From: JBKBKC01 sp046294265
GTDB taxonomy: Bacteria; Pseudomonadota; Alphaproteobacteria; Rhodobacterales; Rhodobacteraceae
Reading direction: 5' to 3'
DNA: 64,000 bases
Assembly: GCA_046294265.1 (NCBI GenBank)
Contig: JBKBKC010000008.1
Coordinates: forward strand, 1 to 64,000
In this document: positions 17,989 to 28,800 of the stretch, piece after piece
Layout of the letters: the number at the start of each line of letters is the position of its first letter
Numbering within the stretch: position 1 is the stretch's first letter
Notes under the pieces: model-generated
Told to the model about the DNA's origin: nothing
Database searches by the model: none
The model's input: only the letters and a program-made list of their open reading frames with translations
Program-made: the position numbers and the translations under genes

Positions 17989-18585
17989 TCACCCTTCGGC
18001 AAGGCTGTCGTAAAGCGCGAAATCCGCTTCGGCGCGACCGTGCAGCAGGGCCTCGGTTTCGGGCAAAAGGTCCAGCGATCCGCGCGGTGAGACGTTCAGA
18101 CGCGGCAGGATGATCTCGCAGGACAGCCGGTCCTCGAGGAACTCCACGAAACGGTCGATCCGCTCATAGCGGAACAGCCGGTCGACGCCCCTGCCATTTC
18201 TCGGCTGCAGGAACCGCGCCTGCGAGCCGACAGCCGCCTGCTCGGGCTGCGGCTCGGCGCACCAGGCGCGCACGAAACCGTCGAAGCTCATGCCGCGGGT
18301 GCTTTTCGCCGGATCGGTCACATCCTCGCGCGAGCGGTAGCGATACCAGCTTCCCAGCCAGTCGCGCGGTTCGCGCATCAGCGCGACCACTGTGAACTCC
18401 TCCCCCGAGGCTGCCGCCAGATAGGGCCCCACGAAGCGGTGATAGCGCATCACCGTGGTGTGCTTGAGTACGGGCGGGCGCTGCACCGACACCGCCGCCA
18501 GCGATTCGAGCGCGGCCGCAATGGCGGTTGATCCCGTCTTAGGCGTGGCCAGAAAGGCCAGTCGCTGATCCCAGAACACGAGCAT
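17989..18585 (-). CDS. Small sulfotransferase-like protein
   Basis: 198 aa. It begins MLVFWDQRLAFLATPKTGST: the TPKTGST segment matches the 5'-phosphosulfate loop of PAPS-dependent sulfotransferases, and REPRDWLGSWYRYR matches the 3'-phosphate motif (RxPxxxxxSxY). The start at 18585 has AGAGGTGG upstream; longer frames to 18738 run into the recA control region. The protein is short for the family and acceptor unknown. It is divergent from recA. A nucleotide kinase-like P-loop is an alternative reading of the first motif, but the second motif favours sulfotransferase. Confidence 0.65.
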   Translation of the reverse strand: MLVFWDQRLAFLATPKTGSTAIAAALESLAAVSVQRPPVLKHTTVMRYHRFVGPYLAAASGEEFTVVALMREPRDWLGSWYRYRSREDVTDPAKSTRGMSFDGFVRAWCAEPQPEQAAVGSQARFLQPRNGRGVDRLFRYERIDRFVEFLEDRLSCEIILPRLNVSPRGSLDLLPETEALLHGRAEADFALYDSLAEG

Positions 18586-18685
18586 GGCCACCTCTTTCGC
18601 CTTAGCCGCCACAACGGAGGCCATGCGTAAACTATCCCTTAACCTTGCCGTGAAAAAGCTGGAATCCAGAAAATGCGATTGATAT

Positions 18686-18700
18686 GTTCCCGTTTTGATC
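18686..18700 (+). promoter_or_regulatory. Degenerate SOS half-box pair near recA
   Basis: GTTC-N7-GATC, one base off the LexA consensus, 27 bp before the perfect box. It may be a relic or a weaker second site. Confidence 0.3.
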
Positions 18701-18712
18701 GCATAAGGACAG

Positions 18713-18727
18713 GAACAAGGGAAGAAC
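18713..18727 (-). promoter_or_regulatory. SOS box (LexA site) of recA
   Basis: GAAC-N7-GAAC, which read on the minus strand is a perfect GTTC-N7-GTTC, the direct-repeat LexA operator known from Rhodobacter and related alphaproteobacteria. It lies about 50 bp before the recA start. lexA itself is in this window with the same motif. Confidence 0.8.
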
Positions 18728-18777
18728 ATGACGCGCAATTGCCGCCTCCCTGCGGCTGTGGAATAAGGATGCGGACG

Positions 18778-19842
<1,065 letters not shown>

Positions 19843-19932
19843 GGGGCGGCATATCCGGCGATGGACAGCCCTGCCGCGCGGCGGTAAACGGGACGCCACG
19901 CCTGCACCCGCCGCGAAAGGGCCGCCCGACCG

Positions 19933-22587
19933 ATGCCGTCGCTGACCGAAATCCGCTCCACCTTCCTTGATTTCTTTGCCCGCAACGATCACCGCATCGT
20001 GCCGTCCAGCCCGCTGGTCCCGCGCAACGATCCCACGCTGATGTTCGCCAATTCCGGCATGGTGCAGTTCAAGAACTGCTTCACAGGGGTCGAGAAACGC
20101 GACTATCAGCGCGCGACCACCGCGCAGAAATGCGTGCGCGCGGGCGGCAAGCACAATGACCTCGACAATGTGGGCTATACCGCGCGGCACCATACGTTCT
20201 TTGAAATGCTGGGGAATTTCAGTTTTGGCGACTATTTCAAGTCCGAGGCCATCCCCTTTGCCTGGACCCTGCTGACGCGCGACTTCGATATCCCGAAGGA
20301 CCGCCTTCTGGTGACCGTCTATCACACCGATGACGAGGCCGCGGAGATTTGGAAGAAGGTCGCGGGGCTGCCGGATGACCGGATCATCCGCATTCCCACG
20401 GATGACAATTTCTGGCGGATGGGCCCCACCGGACCCTGCGGCCCCTGCACCGAGATCTTTTTTGACCACGGCCCGCATATCTGGGGCGGTCCCCCGGGCA
20501 GCGCCGAACAGGACGGCGACCGGTTCATCGAGATCTGGAACCTCGTGTTCATGCAGAACGAGCAGATGCAGGACGGCACCCTGCGCAAGCTCGACATGCA
20601 GTCGATCGACACCGGCATGGGGCTGGAGCGGATCGGCGCGCTTTTGCAGGGCAAGCACGACAACTATGACACCGACCTGATGCGCAGCCTGATCGAGGCC
20701 TCGGCCCAGGCCACCGGCGCCGACCCCGACGGGCCGGGCAAGGTGCACCACCGGGTGATCGCGGATCATCTGCGCTCGACCTCGTTCCTCATCGCCGACG
20801 GGGTGACGCCTTCGAACGAGGGGCGCGGCTATGTGCTGCGCCGGATCATGCGCCGCGCGATGCGCCATGCGCACCAGCTTGGCGCGCAGGACCCGGTGAT
20901 GCACCGGCTGGTGCCCGCACTGGTTCGCCAGATGGGCGGGGCCTACCCTGAACTCACCCGCGCGCAGGCGCTGATCGAGGAAACCCTGCGGTCCGAGGAG
21001 ACACGGTTCCGCCAGACGCTGGACCGGGGCCTGCGCCTTCTGGACGACGAACTGGCGCGCATCCCCGAGGGTGCGGACCTGCCGGGGGCGGCTGCCTTCC
21101 GCCTCTATGACACCTTTGGCTTCCCGCTCGATCTCACGCAGGATGCGCTGCGCGAACAGGGGCGCGGCGTCGATGTGGCGGGGTTTGAGGCCGCGATGGC
21201 CGAACAAAAGGCCAAGGCCCGCGCCAGCTGGTCGGGCACGGGCGAGGCCAGGGACGCCGCGATCTGGTATGAGCTGGCCGAGGCGCATGGCGTCACGGAG
21301 TTCCTCGGCTACGACACCGAGACGGCAGAGGGCCAGATCCTCGCGCTGGTGCAGGGGGCGGGCGAAACCGGCGCCGCCGAGACCGGCCATCAGGTGCAGG
21401 TGGTGGTGAACCAGACCCCGTTCTATGCCGAAAGCGGCGGGCAGGTGGGCGATCACGGCCTGATCCGCACCGATACCGGCCTTGCGCGCGTCACCGACAC
21501 GCGCAAATCAGCGGGCATTTTCATTCACATGGCCGACGTGCTCGAAGGCACGATCCTGCGCGGCCAGCCCGCAAGGCTGGAGGTGGATCATGCCCGCCGC
21601 GCCGCGATCCGCGCCAACCATTCCGCGACGCATCTGCTGCATGAGGCGCTGCGCCGCGCGCTCGGGCATCATGTGGCGCAAAAGGGCAGCCTGAATGCGC
21701 CCGACCGTCTGCGGTTCGATTTCAGCCACGGCAAGGGCGTGTCACCCGCGGAACTGGCGCAGGTGGAGGGCGAGGTGAACGCCTATATCCGCCAGAATGC
21801 GCCGGTTGAGACGCGGATCATGACGCCGGACGACGCGCGCGCCATCGGGGCGCAGGCGCTTTTTGGCGAGAAATACGGCGACGAGGTGCGCGTGGTGTCG
21901 ATGGGGCATCAGGCGGGCTCGGGCAAGGGGGCGGATGGCGCGACCTACAGCCTGGAGCTGTGCGGCGGCACGCATGTCGCGCGCTGCGGCGACATCGGGG
22001 CTTTTGTGGTCCTGGGCGACAGCGCGTCCTCGGCGGGCGTGCGGCGGATCGAGGCGCTGACGGGGCAGGCGGCGCTCGATCATCTGCGCGCGCAGGATGC
22101 GCGGCTGGCCGAGGTGGCGCAGGCGCTCAAGGCGCAGGGGGCCGAGGTGGTGGAGCGCGTGCGCGCGCTGGTCGAGGAGCGGCGCGCGCTGCAGAACGAG
22201 GTGGCCCAACTGCGCCGCGAGCTTGCCATGGGCGGCAAGGGGGCGGGCGCGGAAGTGCGGGATGTAGGCGGCGTGGCCTTCCTCGCGCAGGTGCTGACCG
22301 GTGTCTCGGGGCGCGACCTGCCGGGCCTGATCGACGAGATGAAGGCGCGGCTGGGGTCTGGCGTGGTGCTTCTGGTGGCCGATGCCGGGGGCAAGCCTGC
22401 GGTGGCCGCGGGCGTGACGGCGGACCTCACGGACCGGATCTCGGCGGTGACGCTGGTGCGCGCGGCGGCCGAGGCGCTGGGGGGCAAGGGTGGCGGCGGC
22501 CGGCCCGATATGGCGCAGGCCGGCGGCACCGATTTCGCCCGGGCCGAGGCGGCGGTGGCCGCGGTTGAAACCCTGCTGAAAGGATAG
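19933..22587 (+). CDS. alaS: Alanyl-tRNA synthetase
   Basis: Charges tRNA-Ala. The 884-aa protein has the class II catalytic core (motif with GPTGPCGPCTEIFFD and ANEGRGYVLRR-type motif 3 read here as SNEGRGYVLRRIMRRAM), an editing domain with the zinc-site HSATHLLHEALR and CGGTHV, and a C-terminal oligomerisation/DHHA1 domain. Length is normal. It follows recA by 90 bp in the same direction, an order common in alphaproteobacteria. Confidence 0.96.
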   Translation: MPSLTEIRSTFLDFFARNDHRIVPSSPLVPRNDPTLMFANSGMVQFKNCFTGVEKRDYQRATTAQKCVRAGGKHNDLDNVGYTARHHTFFEMLGNFSFGDYFKSEAIPFAWTLLTRDFDIPKDRLLVTVYHTDDEAAEIWKKVAGLPDDRIIRIPTDDNFWRMGPTGPCGPCTEIFFDHGPHIWGGPPGSAEQDGDRFIEIWNLVFMQNEQMQDGTLRKLDMQSIDTGMGLERIGALLQGKHDNYDTDLMRSLIEASAQATGADPDGPGKVHHRVIADHLRSTSFLIADGVTPSNEGRGYVLRRIMRRAMRHAHQLGAQDPVMHRLVPALVRQMGGAYPELTRAQALIEETLRSEETRFRQTLDRGLRLLDDELARIPEGADLPGAAAFRLYDTFGFPLDLTQDALREQGRGVDVAGFEAAMAEQKAKARASWSGTGEARDAAIWYELAEAHGVTEFLGYDTETAEGQILALVQGAGETGAAETGHQVQVVVNQTPFYAESGGQVGDHGLIRTDTGLARVTDTRKSAGIFIHMADVLEGTILRGQPARLEVDHARRAAIRANHSATHLLHEALRRALGHHVAQKGSLNAPDRLRFDFSHGKGVSPAELAQVEGEVNAYIRQNAPVETRIMTPDDARAIGAQALFGEKYGDEVRVVSMGHQAGSGKGADGATYSLELCGGTHVARCGDIGAFVVLGDSASSAGVRRIEALTGQAALDHLRAQDARLAEVAQALKAQGAEVVERVRALVEERRALQNEVAQLRRELAMGGKGAGAEVRDVGGVAFLAQVLTGVSGRDLPGLIDEMKARLGSGVVLLVADAGGKPAVAAGVTADLTDRISAVTLVRAAAEALGGKGGGGRPDMAQAGGTDFARAEAAVAAVETLLKG

Positions 22588-22590
22588 CCG

Positions 22591-22884
22591 ATGCCGACTG
22601 CGCTCTGGATCGCCCATGTGACCGTGACCGATGCCGAGGCTTACGGTCGCTACGCTGCGGGCGCCACCGAAGCCATTGCCGCGCACGGCGGCGTGTTCCT
22701 GGCGCGGGCCGGGCGGCATGTGCAGCTTGAGGGGACCGACCGCGCCCGCAACGTGGTCGCGCGGTTTCCAAGCCTTGAGGATGCGGTGGCCTGTTACCAC
22801 TCGCCTGCCTATCAGGCGGCGCTGGACCATGCGCGCGGGGCAGCGGTGCGCGACCTGGTGGTGGTCGAGGAAATCGGCCCTTGA
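22591..22884 (+). CDS. DUF1330 domain protein
   Basis: 97 aa, a small alpha/beta-barrel (ferredoxin-like) domain protein matching DUF1330: it opens with the IAHVTVTDAEAYGRYAA strand-helix and has the conserved FPSLEDAVACYHSPAYQAA block. No signal peptide. It starts 3 bp after the alaS stop and is probably co-transcribed. Members of this family have no assigned reaction; a role as a small dimeric oxygenase-like or stress protein is speculative. Confidence 0.85.
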   Translation: MPTALWIAHVTVTDAEAYGRYAAGATEAIAAHGGVFLARAGRHVQLEGTDRARNVVARFPSLEDAVACYHSPAYQAALDHARGAAVRDLVVVEEIGP

Positions 22885-23034
22885 AGGGGTCGCTGGCCCG
22901 CCTGATCGCCACCCATGCGGGGGCGGGGCGGCTGGTGTGGATCGGGGTGCGGCCATGGCGGGATGACCGCCGAGGTGGTGGTTCCCGGCTCGGTCGCCAT
23001 CGGTGATGCCGTGCGGCCCGCTGAAACATCCTGA
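22881..23034 (+). pseudogene. Collapsed MOSC-domain gene
   Basis: Two pieces of a MOSC (molybdenum cofactor sulfurase C-terminal) protein lie side by side. In one frame, from about 22881, the typical N-terminus LARLIATHAGAGRLVWIGVRP can be read. In the next frame, from 22951, the typical C-terminus GHGGMTAEVV, then VPGSVAIGDAVRPAETS and a stop at 23032-23034. The roughly 110 central codons that should join them, including the conserved cysteine region, are missing. The junction is near 22950. This is best explained by an internal deletion that also shifted the frame. The gene is non-functional. Confidence 0.65.
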
Positions 23035-23135
23035 CAGGGGACGTGATGGCGGGGGGCCCGGTGCGGGCTTTTCCGGCAGCACGCAGGCCGATACACTCCT
23101 TGGAACGGCTGGAAAGGCCATACAGGGGTAAGAGC

Positions 23136-23927
23136 ATGTGCAGGTGGGCCGCCTATATCGGGGCACCGATCTTTCTGGAAGATATCGTCAGCCGACCCGC
23201 GCATTCGCTGATCCACCAAAGCCATTGCGCCACCCGCTGCCCCACCGCCACGAATGCCGACGGCTTCGGCCTTGCCTGGTATGGCGAGCGGCCCGAGCCT
23301 GGCCTTTACCGCGACATCTATCCCGCCTGGTCCGACCCCAACCTGCGCAGCCTGACCGCGCAGGTCCGCTCGCCCCTGTTTCTCGCGCATGTGCGCGCCT
23401 CCACCGGCACCGCGACCAGCCGCAACAACTGCCACCCCTTTGCGGTGGGGCGCTGGTCCTTCATGCACAACGGCCAGATCGGTGGCTATGACAGCTTTCG
23501 CCGCGACGCCGACATGATGATCCCCGACCACCTCTATCCCCACCGCCGCGGGGCCACCGACAGCGAGGCGCTGTTCCTCGTGGCCTTGGCCGAGGGGCTG
23601 GAGGATGACCCGGCGGGCGCCCTGATCCGCGCCGTGGCCCGGTTCGAGGCGCTGGCCCGGGCGCGGGGCGTGCCTGCGCAGGTGCGGCTGACCTGCGCGC
23701 TGTCGGATGGCCACCGCCTATACGCCGCGCGCTACGCGACCGACGGGCAGGCGCCCACGCTTTATCACCGGTGGTCGGACACGCGGGGCGGGCGGGCCGT
23801 GGTCTCCGAACCGCTGGATCTGGGGCAGGAGGGCTGGGCCGAGGTGCCCGAGTCGACGTTCTGCTGCTTTGAGCATGAGGGCGTCGTCACCGCCCCGTTC
23901 GCGCCATCGTTACAGGCGGCGGCCTGA
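23136..23927 (+). CDS. Class II glutamine amidotransferase (YafJ/EgtC-like)
   Basis: 263 aa beginning MCRWAAYIG, so that Cys2 becomes the N-terminal nucleophile after methionine removal, the hallmark of Ntn-type glutaminases. Further family features are the NADGFGLAWYG loop, RASTGTATSRNNCHPF and FMHNGQIGGY. The start at 23136 is fixed by the catalytic cysteine; an upstream ATG at 23043 would block processing. No synthase domain is attached. The ergothioneine enzyme EgtC is the closest described function, but no egt genes are nearby, so the substrate is unknown. Confidence 0.85.
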   Translation: MCRWAAYIGAPIFLEDIVSRPAHSLIHQSHCATRCPTATNADGFGLAWYGERPEPGLYRDIYPAWSDPNLRSLTAQVRSPLFLAHVRASTGTATSRNNCHPFAVGRWSFMHNGQIGGYDSFRRDADMMIPDHLYPHRRGATDSEALFLVALAEGLEDDPAGALIRAVARFEALARARGVPAQVRLTCALSDGHRLYAARYATDGQAPTLYHRWSDTRGGRAVVSEPLDLGQEGWAEVPESTFCCFEHEGVVTAPFAPSLQAAA

Positions 23928-23969
23928 GCGGGGGTTGCACGGCCCCCGCACGGTGACCATCGTTGCCGG

Positions 23970-24518
23970 ATGCGGTGGATGGCAATCCTTGTTGCAATTC
24001 TGTGCCTTGCTGCGCCCGCGGCGGCCGACCCGTGGCAGGCCGCGCGGCAGCCAGGTGCCGTCCTCATGCTGCGCCATGCCATCGCACCGGGCACCGGCGA
24101 TCCGCCCGGTTTCCGCCTCGACGACTGCGCGACGCAGCGAAACCTTGACGCGCGCGGCCGGGCACAGGCACGTGCCATCGGCGCGGAACTGGCCCGGCGC
24201 GGGCTGCGCCCCGACCGCGTGCTGACCAGCGCCTGGTGCCGCGCCCGGGATACGGCGGCACTTCTCGGGTTCAATCCGCCGGAGGAGCTGGAGGCGCTCA
24301 ACTCGTTCTTCGGCGACCGCCCCAACGAACCGGCCCAGACCGCCGCCCTGCGCCGGTTTCTGGCCGAGGAGGACCCCGAAGCGCGGCTGGTCATGGTGAC
24401 GCATCAGGTGAACATCACCGCCCTGACGGGGCTGGTCCCCCGGTCGGGTGAGATCGTGGTGATTCTGCGCAACGCCGAGGGCGGGCTGGAGGTTGCGGGC
24501 CGCATCGCGCCGCCCTGA
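23970..24518 (+). CDS. Exported histidine phosphatase family protein
   Basis: 182 aa with a short signal peptide (about 19 residues, AAPAAA-DP) followed by a histidine phosphatase (phosphoglycerate mutase-like) domain. The catalytic LRHA motif, the TSAWCRARDTA helix and VTHQVNITAL (second catalytic His) are all present. It is likely a periplasmic phosphatase of SixA-like size. It follows the amidotransferase by 42 bp. Substrate unknown. Confidence 0.8.
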   Translation: MRWMAILVAILCLAAPAAADPWQAARQPGAVLMLRHAIAPGTGDPPGFRLDDCATQRNLDARGRAQARAIGAELARRGLRPDRVLTSAWCRARDTAALLGFNPPEELEALNSFFGDRPNEPAQTAALRRFLAEEDPEARLVMVTHQVNITALTGLVPRSGEIVVILRNAEGGLEVAGRIAPP

Positions 24519-24590
24519 CACTTCGCGCGCCGTCTGTTTTTCGGTCATGCCGGATCGGATTGCGACCGTTCCGCCGAAAATCAGGTTCCG

Positions 24591-24621
24591 CAAAAAAAGA
24601 GGCCGAGCATGATGCTCGGCC
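24591..24621 (-). terminator. Strong rho-independent terminator
   Basis: Perfect 10-bp inverted repeat GGCCGAGCAT / ATGCTCGGCC (24601-24610 and 24612-24621) followed, in the leftward direction, by TC and seven T residues. It ends the candidate small RNA or the LysR transcript. Confidence 0.85.
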
Positions 24622-24692
24622 CAAGTCCAACAGGGAGGTATGAAGGAGACGCACGCGCCACCCTTCAACGCTTGATGTAGGGAGGTGCGTCT
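24591..24692 (-). ncRNA. Candidate small RNA with two ACCUCCCU motifs
   Basis: Read leftward, this stretch has an inverted repeat AGACGCAC (24692-24685) with GTGCGTCT (24654-24647), two exact copies of ACCTCCCT (24686-24679 and 24639-24632), and then a strong terminator. The ACCUCCCU motif is an anti-Shine-Dalgarno sequence of the kind displayed in loops by many alphaproteobacterial regulatory RNAs. A possible promoter TTGCGC-N17-TACATC (24702-24697 and 24679-24674) would start a shorter transcript of about 77 nt near 24667; a start upstream of 24692 would include the first hairpin. No protein frame is convincing. Alternatively this is only the 3' tail of the LysR transcript. Confidence 0.4.
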
Positions 24693-24769
24693 TTGCGCGC
24701 AAGCGACGCAAGGTCGCAACGGCGGAATGCCCGTCATGCGCTGCGTGCAGGGCTGGCGTCATCCTGCCG

Positions 24770-25663
24770 TCACATCTGCTGGCGCTTGCGATAGGCGAAA
24801 ATCTCTTCGGTGACGAAATCGCGGAACGCCGCCACCCGCTTGGAATGGCGCAACTCTTCCGGGTAAGCCAGAAAAACGGGCACCTCGGCCGATTCGACCT
24901 CTGGCAGCACCCGCACCAATTTGGGGAAATCCTCGGTCAGGTAATCGGGCAGGACCCCGATGCCGAGGTTGGACAAAACCCCCTGCAACACCCCGAAATA
25001 GTTGTTCACCGTCAGGGTCGAGGGGATGTCATGCGCCATCAGCTGCTGCACCAGCAGGGCGCCCGCGCTGACCTGTGGCGTGCCGGTATGCTGGCAGATC
25101 AGGCGGTGGCTGCGGAAATCCTCCATCGTCTGCGGCGTGCCCGCTTCGGCCAGATATTCCGGGCTGGCATAAAGGCGCATGTTGATGGTCATCAGGCGGC
25201 GGCGGATCAGATCGGCCTGGCTGGGTTCCTTCATGCGGATGGCCACATCGGCCTCGCGCATCGGCAGGTCCAGCACCCGCTCTTCAAGCATCAGGTCGAT
25301 CTTCAGTGCGGGGAATTTCTTGTAAAGCGCGGGCAGGCGGGGGGCGAGCCACAGCGTGCCGAACCCGGTGGTGGTGGTCACGCGCAGCTCGCCGAACACC
25401 TCGTCCTCGCTGTCGCGGATGCGGGCGGCGGCGGCGTCAAGGCGCTTGACCATCGCGGTGGTGGCGTCGAACAGCAACTCACCCTGCTCGGTCAGGATCA
25501 GGCCCCGCGCATGGCGGTGGAACAGCGTCACCCCCAGCGATTCCTCCAGCGACCGGATCTGGCGGCTGACGGCGGACTGGCTCAGATGCAGCACCTCGCC
25601 CGCATGGGTCAGGCTGCCCGCATCGGCCACCGCGTGAAAAATCCGCAATTTGTCCCAATCCAT
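24770..25663 (-). CDS. LysR-family transcriptional regulator
   Basis: 297 aa. The N-terminal winged helix-turn-helix (WDKLRIFHAVADAGSLTHAG, then LSQSAVSRQIRSLEESLG) is followed by a type 2 periplasmic-binding effector domain. The ATG at 25663 (MDWDKL) is chosen: GAGAGTGG precedes it, and in-frame starts at 25678 and 25699 lack a ribosome-binding site. It is divergent from the indolepyruvate oxidoreductase gene with a dyad between them, so that gene is the likely target. Confidence 0.88.
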   Translation of the reverse strand: MDWDKLRIFHAVADAGSLTHAGEVLHLSQSAVSRQIRSLEESLGVTLFHRHARGLILTEQGELLFDATTAMVKRLDAAAARIRDSEDEVFGELRVTTTTGFGTLWLAPRLPALYKKFPALKIDLMLEERVLDLPMREADVAIRMKEPSQADLIRRRLMTINMRLYASPEYLAEAGTPQTMEDFRSHRLICQHTGTPQVSAGALLVQQLMAHDIPSTLTVNNYFGVLQGVLSNLGIGVLPDYLTEDFPKLVRVLPEVESAEVPVFLAYPEELRHSKRVAAFRDFVTEEIFAYRKRQQM

Positions 25664-25692
25664 CGTCGCCACTCTCATCAACTTGACGCGCG

Positions 25693-25715
25693 CTAACACG
25701 CAAAACCTGCGTTAG
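25693..25715. promoter_or_regulatory. Dyad between LysR gene and ior gene
   Basis: CTAAC-A-CGCA and TGCG-TTAG flank AAACC in an imperfect inverted repeat, 30 bp before the LysR start and about 110 bp before the oxidoreductase start. Position and form suit a LysR-type recognition site. Confidence 0.45.
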
Positions 25716-25826
25716 TCACTAATGTTGACGTGAGCACGTCGATTCCCGGCGGATTTTCCGCTTTGTGGGTCAGGGCTGTTGACCTATCATGCTGGCAGAC
25801 CGCGCATCGGGCAGGGAGGGGGCTTC

Positions 25827-28800
25827 ATGGGCAGGCAGGATGTGACACTGGCCGACCGGTTCGATCTGGCGGCCTCGCCGGTGCTGTTGAACGGCACGCA
25901 GGCGCTGGTGCGGCTGATGCTGATGCAAAAGGCGCGCGACCGGGCGGCGGGCTGGAACACGGCCGGGTATGTCACGGGCTATCGCGGATCACCGCTGGGG
26001 GCGGTGGACTTGCAGATGGGCCGTGCGGGCAAGCTTTTGTCCGACAACGACATCCGCTTTCAGCCGGGGCTGAACGAGGATCTGGCCGCCACCGCGATCT
26101 GGGGCAGCCAGCAGGCCGAACTGCGCGGGCAGGGGCGGTATGACGGCGTTTTCGCGCTTTGGTATGGCAAGGGGCCGGGCGTGGACCGGTCGGGCGACGT
26201 GATGCGCCATGCCAACCTTGCAGGCACCTCGCCCCGGGGCGGCGTCATCATGGCGATGGGGGATGACCACACGGGCGAATCCTCCACCACCTGCCACCAG
26301 TCGGAATGGGCGATGCTGGATGCGTCGATCCCGGTGGTTTCACCCGCGGGGGTGCAGGAAATTCTGGACTACGGTCTATACGCCTTTGCCCTGTCGCGCT
26401 TTGCCGGCGTCTGGACGGGCCTCAAGCTGATGAAGGACACGGTAGAGGCGACGGCGGTGGTGGATGGCCGCATCGACCGGATGGCCTTTGACACGCCCGA
26501 TTTCCCGATGCCGCCGGGGGGGCTGAACATCCGGCTGGGCGATCACTGGGTCGCGCAGGAAGAACGGCTGGTCAACCACAAGCGCTTTGCCGCCGAGGCG
26601 TTTTCCCATGCGAACCGGATCGACCGGCGGGTCTGGGGCAAGCCGGGGGCGAAGATCGGCTTTGTCGCGGCGGGCAAGAACTGGCTGGACCTTGAACACG
26701 CGCTGCGTCTGCTGGGGCTGGACGCCGAAGGCGCCGAGCGTCTGGGCATCACCACCTACAAGGTGGGGCAGGTCTGGCCGCTGGACATGGCGGGGTTCCA
26801 CGACTGGGCCGAAGGGTTGGACCTCATCGTGGCGGTCGAGGAAAAGCGCAAGCTGATCGAGGTGCAGATCAAGGAGGCGATATTCGACGACCGCCGCGGC
26901 CGCCGCGTCTGGGGCGGGCGGCGCGGGGGGCCGGGGGATGAGGTTTTGTTCCCCGTGCCGATGTCCATCGACCCTATGCTGGTGGCCGAGAAACTGGGCG
27001 GTATCCTGATCGACGAGGGGCGGGGAACCGACGCGATCCGCGCGGCCCTTGCCCGGATCGAGGCGGCGCGGCGCGCCGACAACGCGCCCGAAATCGCCGC
27101 GCGCCTGCCCTATTTCTGCGCAGGCTGCCCGCACAACACCTCCACCCGCCTGCCCGAGGGCGCGCGCGCGGGCGGCGGCATCGGCTGCCACACCATGGCG
27201 CTGTGGATGGACCGGGGCACCTCGGGCCTGACGCAGATGGGCGGCGAGGGGGCGAACTGGATCGGCGAGGCGCCGTTCAGCCATACCCTACATGTGTTCC
27301 AGAACCTCGGCGACGGCACCTACAACCATTCGGGCATCCTCGCCATCCGCGCCGCCCTTGCTGCGGGCACCACGATCACCTACAAGATCCTGTTCAACGA
27401 TGCCGTCGCCATGACCGGCGGTCAGGGCAACGAGGGGGGCCTGACCGCCTACCGCATCGCGCGCGAACTGGTGGCGATGGGGGTCGGGACCATCGCGGTG
27501 GTCTATGACGAGAAAGAGGACATCTATCCCCGTCTCTTCCCGTCAGGCGTGACCACCCACACCCGCGACCAGATGCCCGCCGTGCAGGAGCGCCTGCAGC
27601 AGGTGCCTGGCGTCTCGGCCATCATCTATGTCCAGACCTGCGCCGCCGAGAAACGCCGCCGCCGCAAGCGCGGCACCTATCCCGACCCCGACAAGCGTGT
27701 GTTCATCAACACCGACATCTGCGAGGGCTGCGGCGATTGCGGGGTGCAATCGAACTGCGTCTCCCTCGTGCCGGTCGAAACCGAACTGGGCCGCAAGCGC
27801 GCCATCGACCAGTCGTCCTGCAACAAGGATTTCTCCTGCATCCAGGGCTTCTGCCCCTCCTTCGTCACCCTCGAAGGGGCCCGCCCCAAATCCGCCGCCA
27901 CCGCCCGGATCGACACCGGCGACCTGCCCGAGCCTGCGCTGCCCCCCATCCACGGCACCCACAACGTTGTCATCACCGGCGTCGGCGGCACCGGCGTCGT
28001 CACCGTGGGCGCGATCCTGGCCATGGCGGCGCATGTCGCGGGCATGGGGGCGGGGATGATGGAGATGGCGGGGCTGGCGCAGAAAGGCGGGGCCGTGCAC
28101 ATCCACTGCCGCCTCGCCCCGCGCCCCGAGGACATCACCGCCATCCGCGTGGCCACGGGCGAGGCCGATGCCGTGATCGGCGGCGATCTGGTGGTCAGCG
28201 CGGGCGCGAAAACCATCGGCCTGATGACCACGGGCCGCACCGGTGCTGTGGTCAACGACCATGAGATCGTGACGGGCGAGTTCACCCGCAACACCGAATT
28301 CCGCATCCCCTCGGACCGGTTGCGCCTGTCGCTCGAGGCCCGCCTGCAAGACCGCGTGGCGTTCTTTGACGCGACCGACCTCGCCCGCATCGCCATGGGC
28401 GACTCGATCTATTCCAACATGATGGTCTTTGGCGCGGCCTGGCAGCAGGGCCTGATCCCCGTGCCGCTGACGGCCATCCTGCGCGCGATCGACCTCAACG
28501 GCACCGGGGCCGCCGCCAATGCCCGCGCCTTTGCCATCGGCCGCTGGGCCGTCCTGCACCCCGACCTCGCGGCCCGCATCCTGCTGCCCGAACCCCCGGT
28601 CCCGGTCGATCCGGTGGCCTTCCGCGCCGATCACCTGCGCGCCTATCAGGACGACGCCCTCGCAGACCGCTTCGTGACCCTTGTGAACACCGTCCCGCCC
28701 GACCTGCGCGAGAGCGTGGCGCGGGGCTATCACAAGCTTCTCGCCATCAAGGATGAATACGAGGTCGCGCGCCTGCACCTGTCCACGCTGGACAAGGCGC

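Noticed and set aside
24632..24670. Short plus-strand peptide starting ATG after AGGGAGGT
   Set aside because: The ATG touches the Shine-Dalgarno sequence with no spacer and the peptide is 11 codons; the minus-strand RNA reading explains the repeats better.
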